64,000 nucleotides of DNA, taken from the NCBI RefSeq assembly GCF_000314005.1, contig NZ_ALVR01000010.1, forward strand, positions 41,310-105,309. The letters are read 5' to 3'. Of this stretch, positions 51,594 through 60,983 are shown piece by piece (within the stretch, counting starts at the first letter, position 1; the number at the start of each line of letters is the position of its first letter). A program made the position numbers and the translations under genes. The notes beneath the pieces are model-generated. The model did no database searches. It saw only the letters and a program-made list of their open reading frames with translations, and was not told where the DNA came from. Origin of the DNA: Spirulina subsalsa PCC 9445. Lineage in GTDB: Bacteria; Cyanobacteriota; Cyanobacteriia; Cyanobacteriales; Spirulinaceae.

Positions 51594-51714
51594 CGATGAT
51601 GAGCGGTAGTTCACATGCAGAATTTTTTCCGACTTGAAAATAATTAAGAGGTTTCTTAGGGGAATCCCAGTTTTCTGATATCAGGCAATTGACACCAAAA
51701 CTAAGCCCAGCAAC

Positions 51715-52884
51715 ATGAACCCAATTAAAATTCCTGTTTTAGACCTCAAGCCCCAGTACGAGCAAATCAAAGACGAAGTTCAAGCGGCAATCAACCGCGT
51801 TTTAGAGTCAGGTCAGTTTATCATGGGACCTGATGTGAAGCTGTTTGAGGAGGAGGTAGCGGCTTATTTGGGGGTGAAGCACGCCATTGGGGTGAATTCG
51901 GGGACGGATGCGCTGGTGATTGGTTTAAGGGCGTTGGGAATTGGGGAAGGGGATGAGGTGATTACTACTCCTTTTTCTTTTTTCGCTACGGCTGAATCCA
52001 TTAGCCATGTGGGGGCAAAACCTGTTTTTGCGGATATTGACCCCAGAAGTTTCAATATTGACCCCAAAGAGATTAAAGGGAAAATTACCCCTCGGACTAA
52101 AGCGATTATGCCTGTTCACCTCTATGGGCAACCCGCCGCGATGGGGCAGATTATGGAGATTGCCCAAGAACATGGTTTAAAGGTGATTGAAGACTGCGCT
52201 CAATCCTTTGGTGCCAGATATTGGGGAACTTGTTCCTCTTGTGATGGTCATTGTCAGGAATCCTCGCGGGAGGCATTGCGAGGGAAATTTACGGGGACTA
52301 TTGGAGATGTGGGCGCTTATTCCTTTTTCCCTTCTAAAAACTTGGGGGCTTATGGGGATGGGGGTATGGTTGTCACCAATGATGACCAAGTGGCGGAAGT
52401 AGCGCGGATGTTGCGGGTGCATGGGGCGAGGAAGAAGTATCACAATGAGATGTTGGGGTATAATTCCCGGTTAGATACGTTACAAGCAGCGATTTTGCGG
52501 GTGAAGTTGCCTTATTTGGAGCAGTGGAATGAGGGGAGACGTAGGGTGGCGCAAACTTACAATGAGTTGTTAGCGGATGTTGCGGGGATTATTACTCCAG
52601 AGTTGGCTGATGGTCATGTGTTTCACCAGTACACGATTCGGGTGTTGGATGGGAAGCGGGAGAAAGTGAAGGAGTATTTGGGTGAGCAGGGGATTGGGTC
52701 GATGATTTATTATCCTGTGCCGCAAGACCAGTTACCTGTTTATCAGGGGCAGTATCCCAAGCTGCCAGTGAGTGATTTGTTGGGGACTGAGGTGTTGAGT
52801 TTACCCATTTGGCCGGAGTTAGAGAAATCTACTATTGAGCGCATTTTGAAAGTGGTTGAAAAATCATTGGTTGTAGATAAATAG
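51715..52884 (+). CDS. DegT/DnrJ/EryC1 family sugar aminotransferase
   Basis: A 389-residue PLP enzyme: MNPIKIPVLDLKPQYEQIKD, VNSGTDALVIGLRALGIGEG, VIEDCAQSFGARY and the PLP lysine of YSFFPSKNLGAYGDGG. It is closest in style to WlbC/WbpE, which aminate UDP-3-keto-N-acetylglucosaminuronate; WlbB at 47998 would acetylate that product. A cysteine-rich stretch of ~22 residues (WGTCSSCDGHCQESSREALR) interrupts the usual GARYKGKKTG loop before the lysine. It is the first gene of the plus-strand operon. Substrate is inferred. Confidence 0.88.
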   Translation: MNPIKIPVLDLKPQYEQIKDEVQAAINRVLESGQFIMGPDVKLFEEEVAAYLGVKHAIGVNSGTDALVIGLRALGIGEGDEVITTPFSFFATAESISHVGAKPVFADIDPRSFNIDPKEIKGKITPRTKAIMPVHLYGQPAAMGQIMEIAQEHGLKVIEDCAQSFGARYWGTCSSCDGHCQESSREALRGKFTGTIGDVGAYSFFPSKNLGAYGDGGMVVTNDDQVAEVARMLRVHGARKKYHNEMLGYNSRLDTLQAAILRVKLPYLEQWNEGRRRVAQTYNELLADVAGIITPELADGHVFHQYTIRVLDGKREKVKEYLGEQGIGSMIYYPVPQDQLPVYQGQYPKLPVSDLLGTEVLSLPIWPELEKSTIERILKVVEKSLVVDK

Positions 52885-52942
52885 TCTAACGAAAAAAGAT
52901 ATGAATTTACAACCTAATCAAGAAATATAAAAATAAAATATT

Positions 52943-53713
52943 ATGAAAGCAGTTATTTTAGCAGGAGGATATGGCACTCGCCTGAGTGAAGAAACGCATC
53001 TCAAACCAAAGCCAATGGTAGAGATTGGAGAGCGCCCCATTCTTTGGCACATTATGAAGTGTTACTCCGCTTATGGAGTGAATGATTTTATTATTTGTTG
53101 TGGTTATAAAGGCTATGTAATTAAAGAATATTTTGCTAACTACTTTTTACATATGTCTGATGTCACCTTTGATATGCAATCCAATCAAATGGAAGTACAT
53201 CATAAACATACTGAACCCTGGCGAGTAACCCTTGTAGATACAGGGGAAAATACTCTGACTGGTGGGCGATTGAAACGAGTTCAAGACTATGTAGGAAATG
53301 AAACTTTTTGCTTTACTTATGGCGATGGAGTCAGTGACATTGATATTAGCCAATTAATTAACTTTCACCAGAAAAACGGCTTATGGGCAACAATTACAGC
53401 CGTACAACCACCTGGTCGGTATGGGGCATTAAATATTGATCCACAAGGGCGAGTATTGAATTTTCAGGAAAAACCACAAGGGGACGGGGGATGGATCAAT
53501 GGTGGCTATTTTGTGTTGGAACCCCAGGTATTCGATTTTATCGAAGGGGATATGACCAGTTGGGAAAGTGGTCCATTGCAAGAAATAGCCAGTAAAAATC
53601 AATTAGCCGCTTTTAATCACTATGGATTTTGGCAGGCAATGGATACCCTGAGAGACAGAAATATATTGGAAGAATTGTGGCGTTCTGGACAAGCGCCCTG
53701 GAAGGTGTGGTAA
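52943..53713 (+). CDS. rfbF: Glucose-1-phosphate cytidylyltransferase
   Basis: A 256-residue enzyme, the normal RfbF length. The nucleotide-binding start is MKAVILAGGYGTRLSEETHL then KPKPMVEIGERPILWHIMKC; other hallmarks are CGYKGYVIKEYFANYF, FCFTYGDGVSDIDI and VQPPGRYGALNI. It makes CDP-glucose from glucose 1-phosphate and CTP, the entry to CDP-deoxysugars. Its stop overlaps the rfbG start (TAATG), so the two are coupled. Confidence 0.95.
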   Translation: MKAVILAGGYGTRLSEETHLKPKPMVEIGERPILWHIMKCYSAYGVNDFIICCGYKGYVIKEYFANYFLHMSDVTFDMQSNQMEVHHKHTEPWRVTLVDTGENTLTGGRLKRVQDYVGNETFCFTYGDGVSDIDISQLINFHQKNGLWATITAVQPPGRYGALNIDPQGRVLNFQEKPQGDGGWINGGYFVLEPQVFDFIEGDMTSWESGPLQEIASKNQLAAFNHYGFWQAMDTLRDRNILEELWRSGQAPWKVW

Positions 53714-54813
53714 TGAATCCGACTAGCTTTTGGCAGGGGAAAAGAGTTTTCGTCACAGGGCATACGGGTTTCAAAGGGAGTTGGTTGGCTTTGTGGCTGC
53801 AATCTTTCGGGGCGAGCGTCGTTGGTTATGCTTTGGAACCTGCTACTCACCCGAATTTGTTTCAATTGGCTAGAGTGGCAGAGGGCATGACTTCGGTTAT
53901 GGGAGATATCCGAGAACTCTCCAGATTAAAGGAAGTCATGGCTGATTTTAGGCCAGAGATTGTTTTTCATTTGGCAGCACAAGCATTAGTCCGAGAGTCC
54001 TACCAAAACCCTGTCGATACCTATGCCACCAATGTTATGGGTACGGTTAATCTCCTAGAAGCCGTGCGCCAAATCAAGGGAGTGCGGGTTGTTGTCAATG
54101 TTACTTCCGATAAATGTTATGAAAATCGTGAGTGGGTTTGGGGTTATCGAGAAACTGAACCCCTCGGCGGATATGACCCCTATAGTAGTAGCAAGGCTTG
54201 TGCTGAACTGGTGACAGGGGCTTACCGTAATTCGTTTTTTAATGTTGATAATTATTTAGAGCATCAAGTTGCAATTGCTACAGCTAGAGCAGGTAATGTG
54301 ATTGGGGGTGGTGATTGGGCGGTTGATCGCCTAGTCCCTGATTGCTTACGAGCTTTTGAAAAAGGAAAGTTCGTGAAATTACGCTCTCCCCATGCCATCC
54401 GTCCTTGGCAACACGTGATTGAACCTATATCCGGTTATTTACTTCTGGCTGAAAATCTTCTGAGTCCCGAAGCCTCTCGTTATGCTTGTGCTTGGAATTT
54501 TGGGCCAGATGGCAAAGGGGATGCTACTGTAGGGGAAGTCGCCACCACCCTAGCTCATCTTTGGGGTAAAAATGCAGGGGTTGACATAGACGCTTGCGAA
54601 AATCATCCCCATGAAGCTGGGCTATTGAGGTTGGATATTACTCGTGTTAAAACTGAGCTAGGATGGCAACCCTGTTGGTCTGTAAAACAGGCACTCCAAG
54701 CTACGGTTGATTGGCATCAGGCTTGGTTGGGAGGGCAAGATATGCGGGAATATTCTTTATCCCAAATCGCTGCCTATCAAGATACCCAATCGACTGTGGT
54801 CTCTGCCCTATGA
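53713..54813 (+). CDS. rfbG: CDP-glucose 4,6-dehydratase
   Basis: A 366-residue extended SDR enzyme from ATG 53713 (MNPTSFWQGKRVFVTGHTGF). NAD-binding GHTGFKGSWLALWLQ, catalytic region VNVTSDKCYENREW and YDPYSSSKACAELV (YxxxK), and RPWQHVIEPISGYL are diagnostic of RfbG. It converts CDP-glucose to CDP-4-keto-6-deoxyglucose. It overlaps rfbF before and the epimerase gene after. No RfbH-type 3-dehydrase is present, so the pathway seems to branch after this step. Confidence 0.95.
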   Translation: MNPTSFWQGKRVFVTGHTGFKGSWLALWLQSFGASVVGYALEPATHPNLFQLARVAEGMTSVMGDIRELSRLKEVMADFRPEIVFHLAAQALVRESYQNPVDTYATNVMGTVNLLEAVRQIKGVRVVVNVTSDKCYENREWVWGYRETEPLGGYDPYSSSKACAELVTGAYRNSFFNVDNYLEHQVAIATARAGNVIGGGDWAVDRLVPDCLRAFEKGKFVKLRSPHAIRPWQHVIEPISGYLLLAENLLSPEASRYACAWNFGPDGKGDATVGEVATTLAHLWGKNAGVDIDACENHPHEAGLLRLDITRVKTELGWQPCWSVKQALQATVDWHQAWLGGQDMREYSLSQIAAYQDTQSTVVSAL

Positions 54814-55361
54814 AAATTGTTGCTACGCCTATTCAAGGGGTTTATCTTGTTGAAACGACACCCTTTCAGGATGAACGGGGTAGTTTTTATCGCGCATTTT
54901 GCGATCGCGAGCTTGATTCCCTCTTGCAAGGGGAAACAATTTGTCAAGTAAATGTGTCTCGCACAGAAGCAGTTGGGGCAATCCGAGGGCTGCACTTTCA
55001 ATATCCGCCCCATGCTGAAATGAAACTGATCCGTTGTCTTAAAGGGCGAGTTTGGGATGTAGCTGTGGATTTACGCCAAGATTCATCCACTTTCTTGAAA
55101 TGCTATCAAGCCGAATTATCTGCGGATAATGCCTACATGATGGTGATACCTCAAGGGTGCGCTCACGGATTTCAAGTCTTGGAAGCAGGGAGTGAGTTGC
55201 TTTATTTGCACACAGCATATTATGAACCCAAATCTGAAGGTGGAATTCGCTATAGTGACCCTAAGCTGAATATTTCCTGGCCTTTGAAAGTTACAGATGT
55301 TTCCACTCGGGATTCCTCTCATCCATTGTTATCGGAAGATTTCCGGGGGGTGGTCTTATGA
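54810..55361 (+). CDS. NDP-4-keto-6-deoxysugar 3,5-epimerase (RfbC-like)
   Basis: A 183-residue cupin epimerase from ATG 54810, overlapping rfbG by 4 bp. It has GSFYRAFCDRELD, AIRGLHFQYPPHAEMKLIRC with the catalytic histidine, VWDVAVDLRQDSSTF, VIPQGCAHGFQVLE and LLYLHTAYYEP with the conserved tyrosine. By context it acts on the CDP-4-keto-6-deoxyglucose made by RfbG, not on dTDP-sugar, and could epimerise C3, C5 or both. The next gene also overlaps by 4 bp. Confidence 0.9.
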   Translation: MKIVATPIQGVYLVETTPFQDERGSFYRAFCDRELDSLLQGETICQVNVSRTEAVGAIRGLHFQYPPHAEMKLIRCLKGRVWDVAVDLRQDSSTFLKCYQAELSADNAYMMVIPQGCAHGFQVLEAGSELLYLHTAYYEPKSEGGIRYSDPKLNISWPLKVTDVSTRDSSHPLLSEDFRGVVL

Positions 55362-56584
55362 GATGTCGTCATTGTGGTTCGGAATTAAAACTGCCTTTGG
55401 TGGATTTAGGCAGTGCGCCCCCTTCTAATGCCTATCTCACTGAGGAAAAACTTCATGCTCCAGAACGCTGGTTTCCTTTGCGCGTGTTAGTTTGTGAATC
55501 CTGCTGGCTGGTACAGACTGAAGATTTTGCCGAAGCGGATGAATTGTTTGAGGCTGACTATGCCTATTTCAGTGGGTTTTCCAGCAGTTGGCTGGCTCAT
55601 TGCGATCGCTATGTAGCTGAGATGGTTGAGCGTTTTGGACTGAATCAAGACAGTTATGTAGTTGAGGTGGCAGCGAATGATGGTTATCTGTTGCAATATG
55701 TTCAGGGGCGTGGTATTCCCTGTTTAGGGATTGAACCCACAGCCAGTACCGCAGCCGCAGCCCGTGGCAAGGGAATTCCGATTGTGGAACAGTTTTTTGG
55801 GACTGACCTGGCTAAAAATCTGGCCAGTCAAGGAAAGCAGGCTGATTTGACTGTTGCAAATAATGTCTTAGCCCATGTACCGAATATCAATGATTTTGTT
55901 GCAGGTTTTGCTATACTGCTTAAGCCCCAAGGAGTAGCAACCTTTGAGTTTCCCCACCTGGTGAGATTGATTGAAGAAATCCAATTTGACACCATCTATC
56001 ACGAGCATTTTTCCTATCTGTCGCTAACGGCAGTAAAGCACATATTTTCTGCTAATGGTTTAAGTGTTTTTGATGTGGAAGAACACCCAACTCATGGTGG
56101 TAGTTTGAGAGTCTTTGCTCAACGCCAGGATTATGGGAAACAAGTTGTGAGCGATCGCGTCAAGGAGTTAATACATCGAGAGTCGCAACTTGGGATTTCT
56201 AAAGCTGACTATTATGTTAATTTTCAGACTAAGGCTAATCAAGTCAAGAATGGTTTTTTAGCTTTTTTGTTGGAAGCAAAGCGGCAAGGCAAGATTGTGG
56301 TAGGTTATGGGGCTGCGGCGAAAGGAAATACCCTAATGAATTATGCAGGAATTCGTCCTGATTTAATTCCCTTTGTGGTGGATCGTAATCCAGCGAAGCA
56401 GGGGAAGTTTATGCCAGGGAGTCGAATTCCGATTGTGGAAGAAAGCTATATCAAAAATACTAAACCGAATTATGTAATTATTTTGCCGTGGAATTTAAAA
56501 AAAGAAATTATGGTTCAACTTGAATATATTCGCGAATGGGGTGGAAATTGTGTAACGGCAGTTCCCCAATTACAACTAATATAA
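55358..56584 (+). CDS. NDP-hexose C-methyltransferase
   Basis: A 408-residue enzyme of the TylC3/TcaB9 class. The N-terminal zinc site is CRHCGSELKLPLV...CESCWLVQ. The SAM domain contains VVEVAANDGYLLQYVQ and VANNVLAHVPNINDFV; the motif YHEHFSYLSLTAVKHIF is typical of sugar C-methyltransferases, and the C-terminal Rossmann part starts VVGYGAAAKGNTLMNYAG. It should add a methyl group to carbon 3 of a 4-keto sugar, giving a branched sugar. Placement after rfbFG and the epimerase supports a CDP-bound substrate. Confidence 0.9.
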   Translation: MRCRHCGSELKLPLVDLGSAPPSNAYLTEEKLHAPERWFPLRVLVCESCWLVQTEDFAEADELFEADYAYFSGFSSSWLAHCDRYVAEMVERFGLNQDSYVVEVAANDGYLLQYVQGRGIPCLGIEPTASTAAAARGKGIPIVEQFFGTDLAKNLASQGKQADLTVANNVLAHVPNINDFVAGFAILLKPQGVATFEFPHLVRLIEEIQFDTIYHEHFSYLSLTAVKHIFSANGLSVFDVEEHPTHGGSLRVFAQRQDYGKQVVSDRVKELIHRESQLGISKADYYVNFQTKANQVKNGFLAFLLEAKRQGKIVVGYGAAAKGNTLMNYAGIRPDLIPFVVDRNPAKQGKFMPGSRIPIVEESYIKNTKPNYVIILPWNLKKEIMVQLEYIREWGGNCVTAVPQLQLI

Positions 56585-56641
56585 AAAACAGAGCATTACC
56601 TACAAAAAAATATTGTTATAGTAGATCAAGAAAATTCACAT

Positions 56642-57799
56642 ATGTTAAACCCAAAAAATATGGAACAAATTCCTGTATTTAAACCTTTAATTGAACAAGA
56701 AGAAATCCAAGCGGCAGTTGAATCATTACAACTGGGATGGTTGGGTATGGGAGGTTACGTTGGTAAATTTGAAGAAGAGTTAAAAAATTTTATTGGTGCT
56801 GATGACCGATATGTAGTAGCTGTTAATACTGGTCACTCTGCCTTGCATCTAGCAATGATGCTCATTGGACTGCAACCGGGTGACGAAGTTATAACCCCAT
56901 CATTCAACAACATTGCTGATTTTCAAGCTATTTTAGCGGTTGGTGCTAACCCTGTTTTTTGCGATATTCGTGAAGATACTTTATGTATTGATGTTTTAAA
57001 AGCTGAGGAATTAATTAATCCAAAAACTAAAGCCATAATTTCTATGGATTATGATTGCTGTCTAGCAGATCATGAGGCCGTTGCTGACTTGGCCAATCGT
57101 TATAAGATTCGTGTAATTCACGATGCAGCACACTCCTTCGGCTCATATTACAAAAGTCAAAAAATAGGCACGTTTTCTGACCTTTGTATGTTTAGTTTTG
57201 ATCCTGTGAAAACTATTACATGTATTGATGGTGGTGCATTAGTTGTGAAAACGCAGGAAGAAGTTGAAATTCTTCATGAGATGCGGTTAATTGGTATGGG
57301 ACAACCAGCAAGCGTGATGTATGGTAATCAACGAGCATGGACTTATGATGTTAATCGCTTGGGATTTCGTTACCACATGGCTAATTTGCATGCTGCTATT
57401 GGTTTGTCTCAACTTTCCAAAATGCCCGAGATAACCAAGTCTCGACAAAAAGCTTGCTGCTTATACAACACCTTACTGTCTGGGGTGGAACATATAAAAA
57501 CTCCTAATTCTGACTTTACAGATGTCACCCCTTTTCTTTACTACATTAGAGTTCCTGCCGATGATCGACAAGCACTTCGCGATTGGCTGAAAAAGCACGG
57601 TATTGATACTGGAATCCATTGGCAACCTGGACATTGGTTTAGCTTACTGTCCAATGCCCGCCAAGGAGATTTATCAGTGACTAATTTGATTGGTAGCCAA
57701 ATATTATCGCTTCCTTTACATTCGATGATGAAGGAGCAAGAAGTCGAATATATTGCAAATATGATTGTGGATTTTTTTAAAACTAAGTCAAATGTCTAA
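56642..57799 (+). CDS. DegT/DnrJ/EryC1 family sugar aminotransferase
   Basis: A 385-residue PLP enzyme, divergent from the one at 51715: VNTGHSALHLAMMLIGLQPG, EVITPSFNNIADFQAILAVG, IHDAAHSFGSYY and the PLP lysine of FSFDPVKTITCIDGGALVV. It probably aminates a keto sugar from the CDP branch. Its end overlaps the start of the formyltransferase gene by 8 bp, so the two should act in sequence. Confidence 0.87.
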   Translation: MLNPKNMEQIPVFKPLIEQEEIQAAVESLQLGWLGMGGYVGKFEEELKNFIGADDRYVVAVNTGHSALHLAMMLIGLQPGDEVITPSFNNIADFQAILAVGANPVFCDIREDTLCIDVLKAEELINPKTKAIISMDYDCCLADHEAVADLANRYKIRVIHDAAHSFGSYYKSQKIGTFSDLCMFSFDPVKTITCIDGGALVVKTQEEVEILHEMRLIGMGQPASVMYGNQRAWTYDVNRLGFRYHMANLHAAIGLSQLSKMPEITKSRQKACCLYNTLLSGVEHIKTPNSDFTDVTPFLYYIRVPADDRQALRDWLKKHGIDTGIHWQPGHWFSLLSNARQGDLSVTNLIGSQILSLPLHSMMKEQEVEYIANMIVDFFKTKSNV

Positions 57800-58595
57800 G
57801 CCAACTGTCATTCTATTAGGATCCAAGCCCGGTGCAATTGTAGCCCTTCAGTTAATGCTACAGAGCAACTGGGAAGTTAAAGCTGTTGTTCCATCAGGTT
57901 CACATTCCTTTATCACTGGCGATACTTTAAAGGATTTTGCACAAAAACAAAAACTGAGTGTTCTTACTCAGGATGAATTAGAATCTGAAAAAGTAGATTT
58001 GGTAATTAGTTATATGTTTAGAGACAAAGTAACAAAAACCACTTTGTCTTTGGCTAAGAAAGCGGCGGTAAATTTTCATGCAGGTCCGCTTCCAGAATAT
58101 GGTGGATGGGCTTTTTATAATTTAGCGATTCTTGAAAGTGCTTCAGAGTATGGCTGTACATGTCACCATATGGATGAAGGTTTTGATACGGGGCCGTTGC
58201 TCAAAGTCAATCGTTTTCAGATTGATCCAGAAAAAGAAACAGCAGTTTCATTAGAACAAAAATCTCAAGAAGAAATGATTCTTTTGTTTAAAGAATTCAT
58301 GACTATGGTGGAAGATTGCAAAGAATTACCGAAGATAAACCAAGATCCTTCCCGAATGCGTTACTTAAAGAAAAAAGATTTTGAAAAACTTAAAAGAATT
58401 CCAGTTGACGCAGATCAACACACTATCCAGCGAATAGCTAGAGCATTTTTTTATCCACCTTATGAGTGTGCTTATATTGATTTTGAAAATACTAGAGTTG
58501 AAGTGATTCCTGAAATTGTAAAATGGGAGCTTGCCAAACAACTTCATAAGGAGGATTTGATTAGCCTCCGCAAAGTTGCAGGTATTATTGCATAA
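57792..58595 (+). CDS. Sugar N-formyltransferase
   Basis: A 267-residue protein from ATG 57792 (MSKPTVILLGSKPGAIVALQ). The formyltransferase fold carries the catalytic Asn-His-Asp set: VNFHAGPLPEYGGWAFYNLA provides Asn and His, and HHMDEGFDTGPLL the Asp. Enzymes such as VioF, WbkC or QdtF transfer formyl from N10-formyltetrahydrofolate to amino sugars. Coupling with the aminotransferase upstream suggests an N-formylamino sugar as product. The C-terminal part (RIARAFFYPPYECAYIDFE) resembles ArnA-type tails. Confidence 0.88.
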   Translation: MSKPTVILLGSKPGAIVALQLMLQSNWEVKAVVPSGSHSFITGDTLKDFAQKQKLSVLTQDELESEKVDLVISYMFRDKVTKTTLSLAKKAAVNFHAGPLPEYGGWAFYNLAILESASEYGCTCHHMDEGFDTGPLLKVNRFQIDPEKETAVSLEQKSQEEMILLFKEFMTMVEDCKELPKINQDPSRMRYLKKKDFEKLKRIPVDADQHTIQRIARAFFYPPYECAYIDFENTRVEVIPEIVKWELAKQLHKEDLISLRKVAGIIA

Positions 58596-58663
58596 CCATT
58601 TTGCACTCTACGCACAATACTATGATTGATTGAGAGAAAAAATAGTTAATAAAGGTTCAGACC

Positions 58664-59422
58664 ATGATTGAATCAAATCCCATGCAAGCTTTTCAACATG
58701 AGAGAGAGCAGGCAATTAATGCTTACAGCAAGGACAAGGAATGGCATAACATTTCTCTACATTGGCTTGCACGTGCTTTCAAGCATAAGTATATGTATAA
58801 CTTCAGTATGCTGGGTCGGCCAATTATTCAAACGCCGATTGATATCCTCGCCATGCACGAGTTAATTTGGTCAATTCAACCTGACCTGATTATCGAAACT
58901 GGCATTGCTCACGGGGGCTCGCTGATTTTTTCTGCCTCTATGTTAGAACTTAATGCTGCTTGCGGCGGATCTCAAGATGCTGAAGTATTGGGTCTAGATA
59001 TTGACATTCGTCAGCACAATCGAGAGGCTATAGAGGCTCATCCTATGTTTAAGCGCATCTCAATGATTCAAGGTTCGAGCATTGACCCTGAAATCATTGA
59101 GCAAGTAAAAGCGAAAGCTGCTAACAAGAAAAAAATCTTAGTCTGCCTGGACAGCAACCACACTCACAATCATGTTCTGGCTGAATTAGAAGCCTATGCG
59201 CCATTGGTTTCAGTCGGCAGCTATTGTGTGGTATTCGACACCATAATCGAAGATTTACCTGATGATATGTTTTCTGACAGACCTTGGGCAGTAGGTAATA
59301 ACCCCAAAACTGCCGTTTGGGAATATCTCAAAACCCACCCCGAATTTGAAATTGATAAAAGCATTCAGCACAAGCTACTCATTACCGTCGCTCCTGACGG
59401 GTACTTAAAGCGTGTCCATTAA
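58664..59422 (+). CDS. CmcI-family (cephalosporin hydroxylase-like) methyltransferase
   Basis: A 252-residue protein: RPIIQTPIDILAMHELIWSI, QPDLIIETGIAHGGSLIFSA (SAM-binding), EVLGLDIDIRQHNREAIEAH and ILVCLDSNHTHNHVLAELEA (metal-binding cluster). Despite the family name, these are SAM-dependent methyltransferases, often of sugar hydroxyls (rhamnosyl O-methyltransferase type). It probably decorates the glycan. Confidence 0.88.
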   Translation: MIESNPMQAFQHEREQAINAYSKDKEWHNISLHWLARAFKHKYMYNFSMLGRPIIQTPIDILAMHELIWSIQPDLIIETGIAHGGSLIFSASMLELNAACGGSQDAEVLGLDIDIRQHNREAIEAHPMFKRISMIQGSSIDPEIIEQVKAKAANKKKILVCLDSNHTHNHVLAELEAYAPLVSVGSYCVVFDTIIEDLPDDMFSDRPWAVGNNPKTAVWEYLKTHPEFEIDKSIQHKLLITVAPDGYLKRVH

Positions 59423-59429
59423 TCCACCA

Positions 59430-60944
59430 ATGACACTGAAACGGAATCTCATTGCTAACTATATTGGACAAGGTTGGGTCGCGCTGATGGGGCTGGCCTT
59501 CATTCCCCAGTACATTAAGTACCTGGGGATTGAAGCTTATGGATTGATTGGTCTGTTTGCTGTGCTACAGGCTTGGCTAGGTTTGTTAGATATGGGGATG
59601 ACACCTACTCTTGGCCGTGAGATGGCTCGCTTTACTGGTGGTGGTCACAGTAATGAGTCAATTCGCGACTTACTGCGGAGCATTGAGATGATCGCATTAG
59701 GCATTGCCCTATTAATCGCCGGAAGCATTGCCATAGGAGCGCACTGGATTGCTAGTTCTTGGCTTAAAGCCGAAGCTATCCCAGTAGATGTTGTCGCCCA
59801 AGCCTTTACCATCATGGGGTTTGTTACTGCGTTGCGTTTCGCCGAGGGCATTTACCGTAGCGCTATTATCGGTCTACAGCGACAGGTGCTGTTTAATGTT
59901 GTAAACAGCATCATGGCAACCTTACGCGGTCTGGGGTCTGTGGGGATTCTGATATGGGTGTCACCTACCATCAAAGCATTCTTTCTTTGGCAAGCGGTGG
60001 TTTCGGTCGTCACGCTTATGATTTTGGCAATTACAACCTACAGCAGTTTACCTAGGGGGGTTCGGAGAGGGCATTTCTCGATTGATTCTCTACAATCCGT
60101 GTGGCGGTTTGCAGGGGGAATGGTAACTGGAACCTTGACAGGGTTACTGCTAAGTGCAACAGATAAAATATTGATTAGCAGATATCTCCCATTAAGCGAT
60201 TTAGGGTATTACTCCTTAGCGAACACAGTGATTGGGATACTAGGAGTCATGTTAGGACCGGTCAATCAAGCCGTCTTTCCACGCTTTGCAGAACTTATAG
60301 CAAAAAATAAAAAGAGTGAATTAGAACTCATATTTTTAAAATCATCACAGATGGTATCCGTTTTTTTAGGAACAATAGCAATCATTTTGATATTCCAAGG
60401 GAAGAATATTATCTTCATTTGGTCTGGTGATGAAAAACTTGCAAGCATGACTGGTCTAATAGTTTCCATACTAGCATCAGGTATCCTAATATCCAGTCCT
60501 ACATGGATGCTTTACCAATTGCAGATTGCTTACGGAAAACCCAGTATTGGTGTCTACATTAATATAGCTAATATCATTTTTACTTTACCGATATTACTGG
60601 TAGTTACTTCAAATTTTGGCTTGATTGGCACTGCACTTGTTACAGTTTTATCTTCATTAATTAGCCTCGTTTTACACATATTTTTGAGTTTGACATTGAA
60701 TAAATATTTTAAAGTCTCTTTTTATGATTGGGGATTGAAATCAATTGTAAAGCCAATTCTGCTAGTATTTTTATTAAACCTTGTTTGTTTTTTGATATGG
60801 CCAAATTCAATCAGTAATAAATATATTAATTTAATGAGCATTCTATTTCTTTCATTTGCTAGTTTTTGGGTAAGTTTTGCTTCTGCAAAATTGCTGAGAG
60901 ATTCAATTGTGAATCACTTTATGATTCTAAAATTTTTTAGATAA
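59430..60944 (+). CDS. Wzx-type oligosaccharide flippase
   Basis: A ~504-residue membrane protein from ATG 59430; GTG 59412, overlapping the previous gene, is possible. It has about twelve to fourteen membrane helices, beginning NLIANYIGQGWVALMGLAFI, with ISRYLPLSDLGYYSLANTVI (typical of the MOP/PST superfamily) and many isoleucine-rich C-terminal helices. Codon use is more AT-rich in the last third. It flips undecaprenyl-linked repeat units to the periplasm. It is the only clear Wzx in this window. Confidence 0.9.
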   Translation: MTLKRNLIANYIGQGWVALMGLAFIPQYIKYLGIEAYGLIGLFAVLQAWLGLLDMGMTPTLGREMARFTGGGHSNESIRDLLRSIEMIALGIALLIAGSIAIGAHWIASSWLKAEAIPVDVVAQAFTIMGFVTALRFAEGIYRSAIIGLQRQVLFNVVNSIMATLRGLGSVGILIWVSPTIKAFFLWQAVVSVVTLMILAITTYSSLPRGVRRGHFSIDSLQSVWRFAGGMVTGTLTGLLLSATDKILISRYLPLSDLGYYSLANTVIGILGVMLGPVNQAVFPRFAELIAKNKKSELELIFLKSSQMVSVFLGTIAIILIFQGKNIIFIWSGDEKLASMTGLIVSILASGILISSPTWMLYQLQIAYGKPSIGVYINIANIIFTLPILLVVTSNFGLIGTALVTVLSSLISLVLHIFLSLTLNKYFKVSFYDWGLKSIVKPILLVFLLNLVCFLIWPNSISNKYINLMSILFLSFASFWVSFASAKLLRDSIVNHFMILKFFR

Positions 60945-60983
60945 TTTGTTAAACCTGAAAGTAATTAGCTTTAAAAAAGTGAA

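Larger units (their letters stand above)
50302..51614 (+). mobile_element. IS200/IS605-type element with TnpB
   Basis: About 1.3 kb from the left-end palindrome to the right-end terminus GGTAGTTCAC at 51614, with a single tnpB inside and no tnpA. The right hairpin is CCGCTCATC...GATGAGCGG at about 51578-51607. Confidence 0.75.
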
